A stretch of DNA of 64,000 nucleotides from Oenanthe sinensis (Eukaryota; Streptophyta; Magnoliopsida; Apiales; Apiaceae). Where the stretch lies: positions 10,380,001-10,444,000 of the forward strand of contig JAPMAC010000231.1 in assembly GCA_028671895.1 (NCBI GenBank), read 5' to 3'. Shown here piece after piece: positions 23,774-33,600 of this stretch. The notes under the pieces were generated by a model. That model saw only the letters and a program-made list of their open reading frames with translations, had not been told where the DNA came from and did no database searches. The first letter of the stretch is position 1. Every line of letters starts with the position of its first letter. Made by a program: the position numbers and the translations under genes.

Positions 23774-26212
23774 ATGAGTACCCAGAAAGTTACAAGCATC
23801 AAGATTCCACAGTTCGACAGAGAACACTACAACTTGTGGAAACAAAAAATGCTACTGTTTATCGGGATTGCAAATCCTAAGTATGCATTGATTATGGCTA
23901 AAGGTGTTGAGCTCCCTATATCAGTTGTTCTCGAACATACAGTAGATGGGGTCGTAATTCCCCACAGACAGTTTCCGAAAAGTCCGGCAGACTATACAGA
24001 TGAGGAAACAGAAGCTGTGTCCCTTGATAATAATCTAAAGCTCATATTAATTGAATCCCTAGACTACATCATGTACAACCAAGTAGTCAATTGCAAGAAT
24101 GCAAAACAAATCTGGGAAACAATTGAAATTATCAATGAGGGAACTGAAGAAGTTAAGGAGAATAGACTGGAGATCCTGACCACCCAATATGAACAGTTTA
24201 GATCCAACCCTGGTGAGGGTATCTCTGAGGTGTTTCAGAGACTAAACAAATTGATAAACGAGCTAAACATGAATGGAAAGTTTTATCAAAACCAAGAGGT
24301 GAACAGGAAGTTTTTGTTGACCTTACCAGAGCATCTGGAGCACAGGATTGCAGCCATCCGGGAATCTAGGGACATGAAAGAAGTAACCCTAGAAAGACTC
24401 TACGGAGTTTTAAAAACTTATGAGCTGGAACAGATCCAAACCAGAGAAATGTATGGAAGAGGTAAGGTACTGAGTTCCTCCAAGGCATTAATGGTAGAAG
24501 CACCAGAGAAAGAAGAAGTGAAGGCTGTTGCACCTTCTAACAGTTCAACAGAGTATGTGGTTCCAGAACTTGGACATATTGCTGACAAACAAGAAGATGG
24601 TGATTTCTACTCACTGGAAGAACTAGATCAGCTAGAAGATGAATCTCTAGCTATGGTTGCCAGGAAGTTTGGCAACATGAGATTCCGAAGAAACTCCTCA
24701 TTCAGAAGTAAGCCTACTTTTGGAAGATTCCAAAGAGGAGGTTCTTCGACAGCAGTATCAAAAAGCGGCTACAAGACCGGCTTAGTTGATAGAAGCAAGT
24801 TTCGTTGCTTCAACTGTAATGAGCTAGGCCACTTTGCAACTGAGTGCAAGAAGCCTAAGCAAGGGAAGAAGAGAGAGTCTTATGAAGAGCTCAAGGAGAA
24901 GTATGATGCACTAGTGAAAAAGCATCAAGGAAAGTCCTATCTAGCAGCAGGCAAAAGCTGGGATGACTCAGATAACGATGATGAGGAAGAGCTGGGAAAT
25001 CTTGCTCTTATGGCTTCATCAGAGGGATCACTGTCTCCCACCAGTGACAGAGGAATAGAGGTAAATCCTTCGTGTCCTAAGATGTTTGCTTTGCTAGGTA
25101 AAGAACTAGATGGTGAAAGAGATAAAGTTAAGAAACTCAGACTCAAAGTCAAAGAGTTAATTGATGAGACTGAAGTTTTTAAACAGTTAAAAAGAAATCA
25201 TGACAAGTTGACTATTAAGTTGACTGAAGACTTAGCTGTTCAAGTCAGCAAAGTCAGTTGTCATGTTGTAGTAGAAACTAATCTCAGAAACCAGATAGAA
25301 GAAGAAAAGAAGAAGTGTCTTGCTTATAAGAATTCCTCATATATTGTTAAGAACCTAGTTGACCAACAAGAAATAAATCGTAAAGTTGGAATAGGCTTCG
25401 AGTATAACAAATCTGTAGGAAAACCAAGCAACATAACCCCCTTTAGAAAAAGTGCTGAAGAAAGGGGTATCCCACATGTTGTTAAAGACACACCGAAACC
25501 TCTCTTCATAACACCGATAGCTGAACCCATCCTTGAGAGCTCTGTACTAATTGCATATGAAATGCAGTTGGAAGATCTTGAGGAAGAGAAGAAGAGAGGA
25601 GAACAGGTTAAGGACATAAAAGGAGTTAATGTCCAGAAAGAAAAATGTGCACTAGAAACACCAGTGAAAGATGTGGGAACTTCTGATTCCCCCAGACCTG
25701 GTGTAGGTGCAAAAGACTTAAAGAATAAAATGAACAGACCCAACACGTTTGTGAACAGTAGGAATAGTAACAATAAATTTCATTCTACTGAAAACTTCAA
25801 ATATGCTGATAAAATTGAAGTAGAATCTGTTAAACCCCCTACTGTATTGAATAACATGCCTACTATTGATGCTTTCCATAAACCATGTGGTATAATGAAT
25901 TGCATGTTATGTGCCTTTAATGCTATGACTGCTTACTTCAAACGCATGGTAGCTAAGAAAGATAACATGACACCTAGACAGCACATCAATAGTAAATTTG
26001 CTAAATCCAAGACTGCGACTCCTTCACCTGAGAAGAAGGAATCATATATTCCTAAGTCTAAACAGAAAGTTGTTAAGACTGTTTATAGGAAGGTAGGAAC
26101 AGTCAAGGAAGAAAAGGATGTTGTTCGAAAAGGATCTGTTGTCAAAGCAAACAAAGGTCAATTTTTTAAGTATGCCGGGCCCAATCAATTTTGGGCTCCG
26201 AAGACAAGTTAA
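23774..26212 (+). CDS. gag: S3 Gag (long Sirevirus-type capsid/nucleocapsid protein)
   Basis: 812 aa. The N-terminus has the copia Gag lead-in (IPQFDREHYNLWKQKM, about 12-27), then the capsid-like region to about 235 (ITTQYEQF, LTLPEHLEHRI). A zinc knuckle CX2CX4HX4C is formed by C345, C348, H353 and C358. The remaining ~450 residues are a long charged tail with probable coiled coil (about 370-390 and 440-500), as in Sireviruses and unlike most Copia Gags. It assembles the virus-like particle and packages the RNA. It ends with TAA at 26210, followed in the same frame by TGA and TAA before pol, so pol needs splicing or reinitiation. The start is the first ATG after the primer-binding site, in a 193-base leader. 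Confidence 0.93.
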   Translation: MSTQKVTSIKIPQFDREHYNLWKQKMLLFIGIANPKYALIMAKGVELPISVVLEHTVDGVVIPHRQFPKSPADYTDEETEAVSLDNNLKLILIESLDYIMYNQVVNCKNAKQIWETIEIINEGTEEVKENRLEILTTQYEQFRSNPGEGISEVFQRLNKLINELNMNGKFYQNQEVNRKFLLTLPEHLEHRIAAIRESRDMKEVTLERLYGVLKTYELEQIQTREMYGRGKVLSSSKALMVEAPEKEEVKAVAPSNSSTEYVVPELGHIADKQEDGDFYSLEELDQLEDESLAMVARKFGNMRFRRNSSFRSKPTFGRFQRGGSSTAVSKSGYKTGLVDRSKFRCFNCNELGHFATECKKPKQGKKRESYEELKEKYDALVKKHQGKSYLAAGKSWDDSDNDDEEELGNLALMASSEGSLSPTSDRGIEVNPSCPKMFALLGKELDGERDKVKKLRLKVKELIDETEVFKQLKRNHDKLTIKLTEDLAVQVSKVSCHVVVETNLRNQIEEEKKKCLAYKNSSYIVKNLVDQQEINRKVGIGFEYNKSVGKPSNITPFRKSAEERGIPHVVKDTPKPLFITPIAEPILESSVLIAYEMQLEDLEEEKKRGEQVKDIKGVNVQKEKCALETPVKDVGTSDSPRPGVGAKDLKNKMNRPNTFVNSRNSNNKFHSTENFKYADKIEVESVKPPTVLNNMPTIDAFHKPCGIMNCMLCAFNAMTAYFKRMVAKKDNMTPRQHINSKFAKSKTATPSPEKKESYIPKSKQKVVKTVYRKVGTVKEEKDVVRKGSVVKANKGQFFKYAGPNQFWAPKTS

Positions 26213-26232
26213 TCTGTTTGATAATTGCAGGG
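26210..26232 (+). promoter_or_regulatory. gag stop followed by a 3' splice-like site at the start of pol
   Basis: After the gag TAA come in-frame TGA and TAA, then TTGCAG with GG next (AG at 26229-26230). Reading from GGA at 26231 enters Pol. S2 has the same arrangement (gag TGA, T-rich run, TGTGCAG-GG). Candidate donors in the same phase lie within gag at 25061, 25607 and 26093. Splicing is inferred. Confidence 0.45.
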
Positions 26233-29200
26233 AGTTAAACAGGCAAACCGAGTTATATGGATCCTGGACAGCGGATCGTCAAGGCATATGACCGGAGATA
26301 GAGCCCTGCTATCAGACGTGGTTGAGAGAGCTGGCCCAGTCGTCACCTTTGGAGATAACAGCAAAGGAATGACTACGGGATATGGCAAGTTAAATACTGG
26401 AAATGTTATCATTGAAAATGTCTCTTTGGTGGAAGGACTTAAGCACAATCTACTCAGCGTCAGTCAATTTTGTGATAGAGGTTACAAAGTAAACTTTATC
26501 AAGGAGAAGTGCTTAATAGCTCATTCTAAAGAAGACAGACTAGCCTTGCGTGGAGTAAGGAAAGGTAACTTGTACGTAGCTGATTTCAACTCGGGAACTG
26601 AAGCTGAAGCAAACTGTTTCTATTCAAAAGCTTCAACAGAGGAAAGTTGGCTATGGCACAAGAAGCTCTCACACCTGAATTTCAAAACAATGAACTCTCT
26701 AGTCAAGAGGGATTTGGTGAGAGGACTGCCTCCGATGGAATTTACACAAGAAGGATTGTGTGAGGCATGTCAAAAAGGGAAGTCAAAGAAAGCAACTCAC
26801 AGAGGCACAGACACTACAAACATCACTGAACCACTTCAACTCCTTCACATGGATTTATTTGGTCCAGTAAATATTCTGTCTATGTCAAGGAAGAAATTCG
26901 CCTTAGTGATTGTGGATGACTTCACAAAGTATACATGGGTTTTATTCTTGAATTCTAAAGATGAAACTCCACATTTGGTGATTGATCATATAAAGCTGAT
27001 TGAGTTAGATTCAAAGTTACCTGTCCGAGCAATCAGATCAGATAATGGAACAGAATTCAAAAATGAAGTTCTGAATAACTTCTGCTCAGACAAGGGGATA
27101 ACAAGGCAGTACTCAGCACCAAGAACTCCACAACAAAATGGAGTTGTAGAAAGGAAAAATCGAACCCTGATTGAAGCTGCAAGGACTATGCTAAGTGAAT
27201 CAAGGTTACCTATCTACTTCTGGGCTGAAGCAGTTAATACAGCTTGTTATACTCAGAATCGAACTCTGATCAACAAAAATCATATGAAAACTCCCTATGA
27301 ATTAATGGCTGGCAAGAAACCAACTCTCAAGTACTTTCATGTATTTGGAGCCAAATGCTTTGTGCTAAAAGATGGAGATGAACGAATTGGCAAATTTGAG
27401 GCCAAGGCACATGAAGCCATTTTTGTCGGATATTCAAGAAGAGCATATAGGGTTTACATAATTGATCAGCACCAAGTGAAGGAAAGTGTCAATGTAATTT
27501 TTGATGACACTAAACTCCCAAGTATCCAAACTGAAGATTCTTCTGAGTCATTAAAATTCGACAATTATCCAGACTCACATACTGAGGATGAAGAAGAACC
27601 TGAAGTTGCAGCAGGAAATAATGACATCAATGATGGTAATGATCCAGGTATTAATGGTGGAAACAATGGCAACACGGGGGATTCTACTAATACCAGTGGT
27701 GGATCAACAAGTCATCCTGGCAGCAACTCAGGGGGAGATGAAGGATCAACTGGCAGAACACAACATCACAATGAATTTCGAGGCGAATCATCAAGATCAA
27801 ACCTACCTAGGGAAAGGATATGGAGCAGAGATCATCCTTTTGAATTGATCATAGGTGATCCAGATGTTGGAGTAAGAACCAGAAGTGCAACTTCAAATGA
27901 ATGTTTATTTTCAGTTTTTCTATCTCAAGAAGAACCAAAGAAGATTGAAGAGGCACTAATTGATCCAGATTGGGTTCTTGCCATGCAAGAAGAACTCAAT
28001 CAGTTCGAAAGACAAGAAGTCTGGACACTGGTACCCAGGCCTAAAGATAGATCTGTTATTGGCACAAAATGGGTATACAGGAACAAGTTAGACGGTGATG
28101 GCATTGTTACAAGGAACAAGGCCAGACTGGTTGCAAAGGGTTACTCCCAGGAAGAGGGAATTGATTATGACGAGACCTACGCACCAGTTGCAAGACTTGA
28201 AGCCATCAGAATATTTCTGGCATTCGCAGCACATTCCAATTTCAAAGTCTATCAAATGGATGTGAAGAGTGCATTTCTGAATGGAGAGCTAGAAGAGGAA
28301 GTATATGTGGAACAGCCCCCTGGCTTTGAAAATCCAGAGTTTGCTGATTTTGTGTATTTTCTATTCAAAGCCCTCTATGGACTCAAGCAAGCACCAAGGA
28401 CATGGTATGACACTCTCTCTGTGTTTTTACTTGAAAATGGTTTCATAAGAGGTGTCATAGATAAAACTCTCTTTTATAAATTGCATGAAAAAGATATGAT
28501 ATTTGTCCAAGTGTATGTTGACGATATTATATTTGGTTCTACTAACGAAAACCTATGCAAAAGATTTGCTAAGTTAATGCAGAGCAGATATGAAATGAGC
28601 ATGATGGGTGAGCTGTCATTCTTCCTTGGATTGCAAGTAAAGCAAAAGGAAAATGGGATTTTTATTTGCCAATCAAAGTACGTAAGAGATCTTCTCAGAA
28701 AATATAGTCTCGAAGATTCTTCACCGGCAAAAACCCCAATGCCAACAGCCACGAAGCTTGACAAAGATGAAACTGGTAAGAAAGTTGACATCACAAGCTA
28801 CAGAGGTATGATAGGCTCATTATTATATCTAACTGCAAGTAGACCCGATATAATGTTTGCAACATGCTTATGTGCAAGGTTTCAATCTGACCCAAGGGAA
28901 TCTCATCTTATAGCCGTTAAACGAATTTTTAGATATCTGAAGGGTACACCAAATCTAGGTATTTGGTACCCTAAGGATACAGGTTTTGACCTAATAGGCT
29001 ATACAGATTCAGATTATGCAGGGTGCAGGATGGACAGGAAAAGTACTTCTGGAAGCTGTCAGTTTCTAGGACGAAGGTTGATCTCCTGGTACAGCAAGAA
29101 ACAGCATTCAGTATCTACCTCGACAGCCGAAGCAGAATACATTGCGGCAGGTAGCTGTTGTGCACAGATCTTGTGGATCAGGAATCAGCTAAATGACTAT

Positions 29201-29458
29201 GGATTTGCGTTGAACAAAATTCCAATTTTCTGCGACAACACAAGTGCTATAGCTATTTCCAACAATCCTGTACAACATTCGCGAACCAAGCACATTGACA
29301 TAAGGTATCACTTTATCAGAGAGCATGTCATGAACGGAACTGTGGTGCTACATTTTGTACCCACAGAAAATCAGATAGCCGACATCTTCACAAAACCACT
29401 TGATGAATCCACTTTCTCAAAGTTGGTTAGTGAATTAGGGATGTTAAACCATGGCTAA
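26225..29458 (+). CDS. pol: S3 Pol polyprotein (protease, integrase, reverse transcriptase, RNase H)
   Basis: 1077 aa counted from TTG at 26225; there is no ATG at the start, the first being in HMTGDR, so the true N-terminus depends on how it is joined to Gag. Protease DSG at 15-17. Integrase zinc site H145, H150, C179, C182 and catalytic D210, D273, E309. A Gly/Asn/Ser-rich linker follows at about 470-515. The reverse transcriptase has D679 (YQMDVKSAF) and YVDD at 764-767. RNase H has D928 (YTDSD), E969 or E971 (AEAEY) and D1004 (FCDNTSA), then TKHIDIRYHFIRE and the end motif IADIFTKPL. All expected catalytic residues are present. Same frame as gag. Confidence 0.95.
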   Translation: MQGVKQANRVIWILDSGSSRHMTGDRALLSDVVERAGPVVTFGDNSKGMTTGYGKLNTGNVIIENVSLVEGLKHNLLSVSQFCDRGYKVNFIKEKCLIAHSKEDRLALRGVRKGNLYVADFNSGTEAEANCFYSKASTEESWLWHKKLSHLNFKTMNSLVKRDLVRGLPPMEFTQEGLCEACQKGKSKKATHRGTDTTNITEPLQLLHMDLFGPVNILSMSRKKFALVIVDDFTKYTWVLFLNSKDETPHLVIDHIKLIELDSKLPVRAIRSDNGTEFKNEVLNNFCSDKGITRQYSAPRTPQQNGVVERKNRTLIEAARTMLSESRLPIYFWAEAVNTACYTQNRTLINKNHMKTPYELMAGKKPTLKYFHVFGAKCFVLKDGDERIGKFEAKAHEAIFVGYSRRAYRVYIIDQHQVKESVNVIFDDTKLPSIQTEDSSESLKFDNYPDSHTEDEEEPEVAAGNNDINDGNDPGINGGNNGNTGDSTNTSGGSTSHPGSNSGGDEGSTGRTQHHNEFRGESSRSNLPRERIWSRDHPFELIIGDPDVGVRTRSATSNECLFSVFLSQEEPKKIEEALIDPDWVLAMQEELNQFERQEVWTLVPRPKDRSVIGTKWVYRNKLDGDGIVTRNKARLVAKGYSQEEGIDYDETYAPVARLEAIRIFLAFAAHSNFKVYQMDVKSAFLNGELEEEVYVEQPPGFENPEFADFVYFLFKALYGLKQAPRTWYDTLSVFLLENGFIRGVIDKTLFYKLHEKDMIFVQVYVDDIIFGSTNENLCKRFAKLMQSRYEMSMMGELSFFLGLQVKQKENGIFICQSKYVRDLLRKYSLEDSSPAKTPMPTATKLDKDETGKKVDITSYRGMIGSLLYLTASRPDIMFATCLCARFQSDPRESHLIAVKRIFRYLKGTPNLGIWYPKDTGFDLIGYTDSDYAGCRMDRKSTSGSCQFLGRRLISWYSKKQHSVSTSTAEAEYIAAGSCCAQILWIRNQLNDYGFALNKIPIFCDNTSAIAISNNPVQHSRTKHIDIRYHFIREHVMNGTVVLHFVPTENQIADIFTKPLDESTFSKLVSELGMLNHG

Positions 29459-29939
29459 ATTTTTGATTGCTAGGAATTAATTTAAGCTCATAAATATTAA
29501 ATGTTGATATTTAAAGAATTTATGAAGTTCGAATTAATAAAATCCTAGGGCTTATGAATTTTTGGAAAATTATCTTAAGATTAAATCAATATTCTTACAA
29601 GATAATTATTTCAATAAAAGCATAAGTACTTTTGTTTAAATTAAGCATTTATAAGCATTAAGTAAATTAATGAATATATTTTTCTATTTTTTTTCTTGTG
29701 TAAATTATTGTATAATTTTCTAATTACTATTTGTACTTTAAAATAAATAAGTATGTTTTTAATTATTCAATTAATTTGATTATTAAATTAATTCGAACTT
29801 GAGTTAATTTAATTCTTAAATTAATTAGAACAATTAATAATGTAAATATTTATTTTATGTCTTTAATATTTATCTCTTAATGTCTACTTTTTAATATTTA
29901 TTGAATAAATGTGTATATAAGTATTTTTAATTGAATATT
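29459..29939 (+). other. AT-rich first part of the S3 pol-ORF3 spacer
   Basis: About 480 bases very rich in A and T with no ORF; I see no motif beyond runs of TTAATTTAATT. Confidence 0.6.
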
Positions 29940-29969
29940 AGTACAGCATGTCTTATTTTGTTTAAATTC

Positions 29970-30215
29970 TCGGTATGACATTTAATATAATGAAATTCGG
30001 CATGACTTTTTATTCTTAATAAAAAGTCATACCGAGGGTTAGGTTAAATAAGTCATACCGACTGGTTGCTCAATAAGTCATACTGACTAATACCATTCAG
30101 TTTTATGTTAATAAAACTCGGTATGACTTTTGAAAAGTCATACCGAGATATGCTAGTATTATAGTTATCAAATAAGTCATACCGAGACTAATTTGATTTT
30201 CTTTCTTTTATTTAT
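29970..30215 (+). repeat. internal AAGTCATACCGA array between pol and ORF3
   Basis: About eight copies of the LTR motif in both orientations. Two pairs form strong inverted repeats: 29997-30035 (18-bp stem, one mismatch, 3-base loop) and 30117-30147 (perfect 15-bp stem, CTCGGTATGACTTTT, one-base centre). The flanks do not otherwise match the LTR, so this is not simply an inserted LTR piece. Confidence 0.85.
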
Positions 30216-30221
30216 TAAGTC

Positions 30222-30237
30222 ATACACAGCTATATTC
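30222..30237 (+). promoter_or_regulatory. possible TATA region of an internal ORF3 promoter in S3
   Basis: TATATTCATATACACA directly follows the motif array, in the same order (array, then TATA-like) as in the LTR. It is not a perfect TATA box. About 400 bases of leader follow before the ORF3 ATG. Confidence 0.35.
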
Positions 30238-30634
30238 ATATACACACACTGATACACACGAACAGTTTTTTTCTTTGACAAGAAATCAATCGATTTTCAC
30301 CCATTACAACTGATTTCAGTTGCTATTCACTAATTACAAGTATCTTTACTTGACAGTTTGTTAAAATCGACTAAAACCTAGCCAAACTCTGCCCATTTTT
30401 TCCCAAAAATCGCAGTGCTTGTTCTTGTTCTTGTTAAAAATCGAAGCTTCTAGTGTTGATTGTGACTAAAGGAATGGTTGTGTAGTGAATTGTTGATTAA
30501 AGCTGATTTTGGATTACTATAAATTAGGGTTTCAATTTTTCAAGTGTAACTTTTCAAATTTTGAATTGTAATTGTTCATTTTAATTTGTAATCACACATT
30601 GTAATTTTATTAATTTATAATAGTTTAAAGGTAA

Positions 30635-33600
30635 ATGGCTGGTTATTGCGAATTAGTAAAAACTAATTTTGTAGGATATTTCAATCCGGTGAATTGTTCA
30701 GTCGAGAGGTTTCGACCGTGGATCGTATTTATGAATGAACATTCACTCGTCAGAACTGCAATTACTCTGGACGCCCCGTTGCAAGTGTTGGCACTTAGGG
30801 CTCTGTATTCCACTGCGAGGAATAGGAGTACTGCAGACAGAGTTCAATTCTCGTTCAGCATAGGAGATCATGAATACATGGTGACTGAAGAGGACGTGAA
30901 CAGGATTCTAGGCTTTCCAACAGACAACTTCATGGATCCACCCACTGTACCAGAAATTCTAGAATTTTTCTACAACATTCAATATCAGGGTGAGATCAAC
31001 TTAGTAAGAATGACTAAGTCCAAGTTGGTAAGCGAGTGGGACTACTTCTTTGACACGTTAGCCAAAGTGTTTGCTCCCACTACAAAGAACAACTTCAACA
31101 ACATATCTTCAATACTACAGATCATAGGGTTTTCTGTGGCCCACAACCGGAGGATAAATTTTGGGAAGTTAATTCTAAAAGAAATAATCAGGAAAATGGG
31201 GAAACCAGAAAGCAGGGAACATAATGTACAAGTTTACTATCCAAGGTTCCTGATGCTGTTTATGAATGACTTGTTGATGGAAGAAGACAAAGCCTTATTT
31301 CAGAATGGTCCTGTAGAAGAATCTCCGACTTCTCAGAACAACTTATTTGCAAGGCTCCACAACAACCCCAAGTTTCAAAATGTGCAAGTGGTAAGGACAG
31401 ATTATATGGCTGAGATACTAGATCTTATTGTTCATCCTGTGCAGGAACAAGAGGCAGAACAAGTGCCTATGCAATTAGAACATCCTGTGCACCTTCTACT
31501 TGAAGCTGCTCAGCATGTCGATCAAGTGGCACAAGATCAACAGGTAATATCTCACTCACAATCTTCTAGTTCAATACCTATAGAAATATCCAATGCACTA
31601 TTAGATTTATCTGTGGCGGACTATGATGGTGTTCTTACACTCCAGGATATCAGCTACGAACCTGAAAACACACAGGTTCCGCCCCCAGCTGAATTAGAGC
31701 CTCAAACAGTTCTTCCTTCTTCCTCCTCTTCGCTTAAAGTCAGAAAAAGGAAGACACCTGTCAGAATAGTTAGGGGTCTTGGTGCTGATGTGAGTGAACC
31801 CGCAGCTCTGTCTCCACAATCTAAAAGATCTAAATTTCAACCAGAGACACCTGCAGACTCATCCTTTTCCTCTCAATGGGATATGAATTTTGACAAGGCC
31901 ATTCAAGGTTCTTTAGATACACTTGCTCAACCAGATAGTGAGGAAAGCACACTGCTAGCTCTCACACTAGCAGGACCTCCGCTTGCAGATACACAAACAC
32001 ATGAGGGCACATCTGTTGAAGAAAATGTTTTTGATAAAATCCCGTCGGATGCCACCTATGTTGTGGACCATGACATTTTCGATGCAGTGCAGCATCAAAC
32101 ACCCTCCGAGGTATTAAGGGGCATCACAGACTCTAATGAGCCATTCACTACATTGTCTAAAGTGGTGACCCCCCTGGATATATTACATCCAGTGATTTTA
32201 AAAGGTCTCGAATCCACTGGTGGATTTGAGAGGCAACCACTCCATAGAGGGAGATGGGACTCCATTCACGGAGTAGCTACGTCAGTAGCGGAGCCACTTC
32301 AAGTTAATCTTGTTGAGGACGCGCCTTCACAGGCATCAGAAGAGCATTTCGACTCTTCAAAAGCAATTGTAATATATGCAGGTACAGCTTCAGGATCTGG
32401 AAAGGAGCTAAACACTAGTGATGTGAGGCATACACAGAGTGAAACACATGCACCGAGTGAAAGTGAGTTAAACAGGAGTGCAAGTGAGCTGAGTGCACAC
32501 ACACACAGTGATTTATTATCAAAAATGGAAGCTCTCCAGAAGGAAATACAAATTGTTCAGGCTGAGTTGGTAAAAGTAAAAGCACAAGCAGAAGAAAAAT
32601 CTACATCTGCCTCTGTAACACAGCAGCTGACAATTGTTCGAAATGATGTTGATAGTGTCAAGTCATCCATTCTTCTAAAAACACAAGATATCCAGCACGT
32701 ACAGAGTCTCATTGCTGAAGATATGAAAGAAGTGAGCAAATTACATGAAAAAATTGATGACGTTGAGAAAAGTTTAACCCTCAAAATCATTGAAAATGAA
32801 AAGATCTCTACTCAACGATTCACCAAACTAGATGATGGCATGACACATCTGAATGAAGGAATGAAGCAAGTCTATCTGACTATGCAGAAAATGTTGACAT
32901 CTTTTGAAGCCTCTAAAACTCAAGAGGATCCCTCAACTAAGGGGGAGAAAGCAAAGGAGAAAGTAGCTGAAGATGAAAGGGCTTCTACGAAAGACAAAGG
33001 CAAAGCCAAGCTGTTTTCTGAAGAAGAATTTCAATCGTTTGATCCAGTACCAGAAGAACAGTACTATGCCCAAGAGCAATTCATTGATGACAGTGCTCAT
33101 GATGAATCAGATATTCCTGACTACTGCAGAGCTGAGGATGAAACTGCATTTGATGAAGAATTTTTGTTTCCGAAAGAAGTTGATCCAGCCTATGAAGAGG
33201 CAATGAAGAAACTAAAAGAAGACATCAAGGCAAGTCATGCAAAAACTGAAAATCTGAAAGCTCTAGTCATAGAAAGAACAAAGGCAGAAAGAGAAGAAAG
33301 CCAAGAAAAGCAAAATCTCTGGGCCATAGCAGTCAGAGAGAAAAAGAGAGATGTACAGCTCAAAATTGGAAAGAAATGGGATACTGCAAGAAAAATAATG
33401 GACAAACAACAAAAGGGTCCATTTGAAGACAAGCATCTGAAATCATTAATTGATCGTCTAGAAAAGACAAACGACAACATTGACAACTTCATGAAAGCTC
33501 TGAAAGAGGAAGTGGACTACATCACTATCTTAGTGGATCACATTCTTGAAGACTGGCAGATACTAGTCTATACACACAGGAATGGGACATTCAGAATTTC

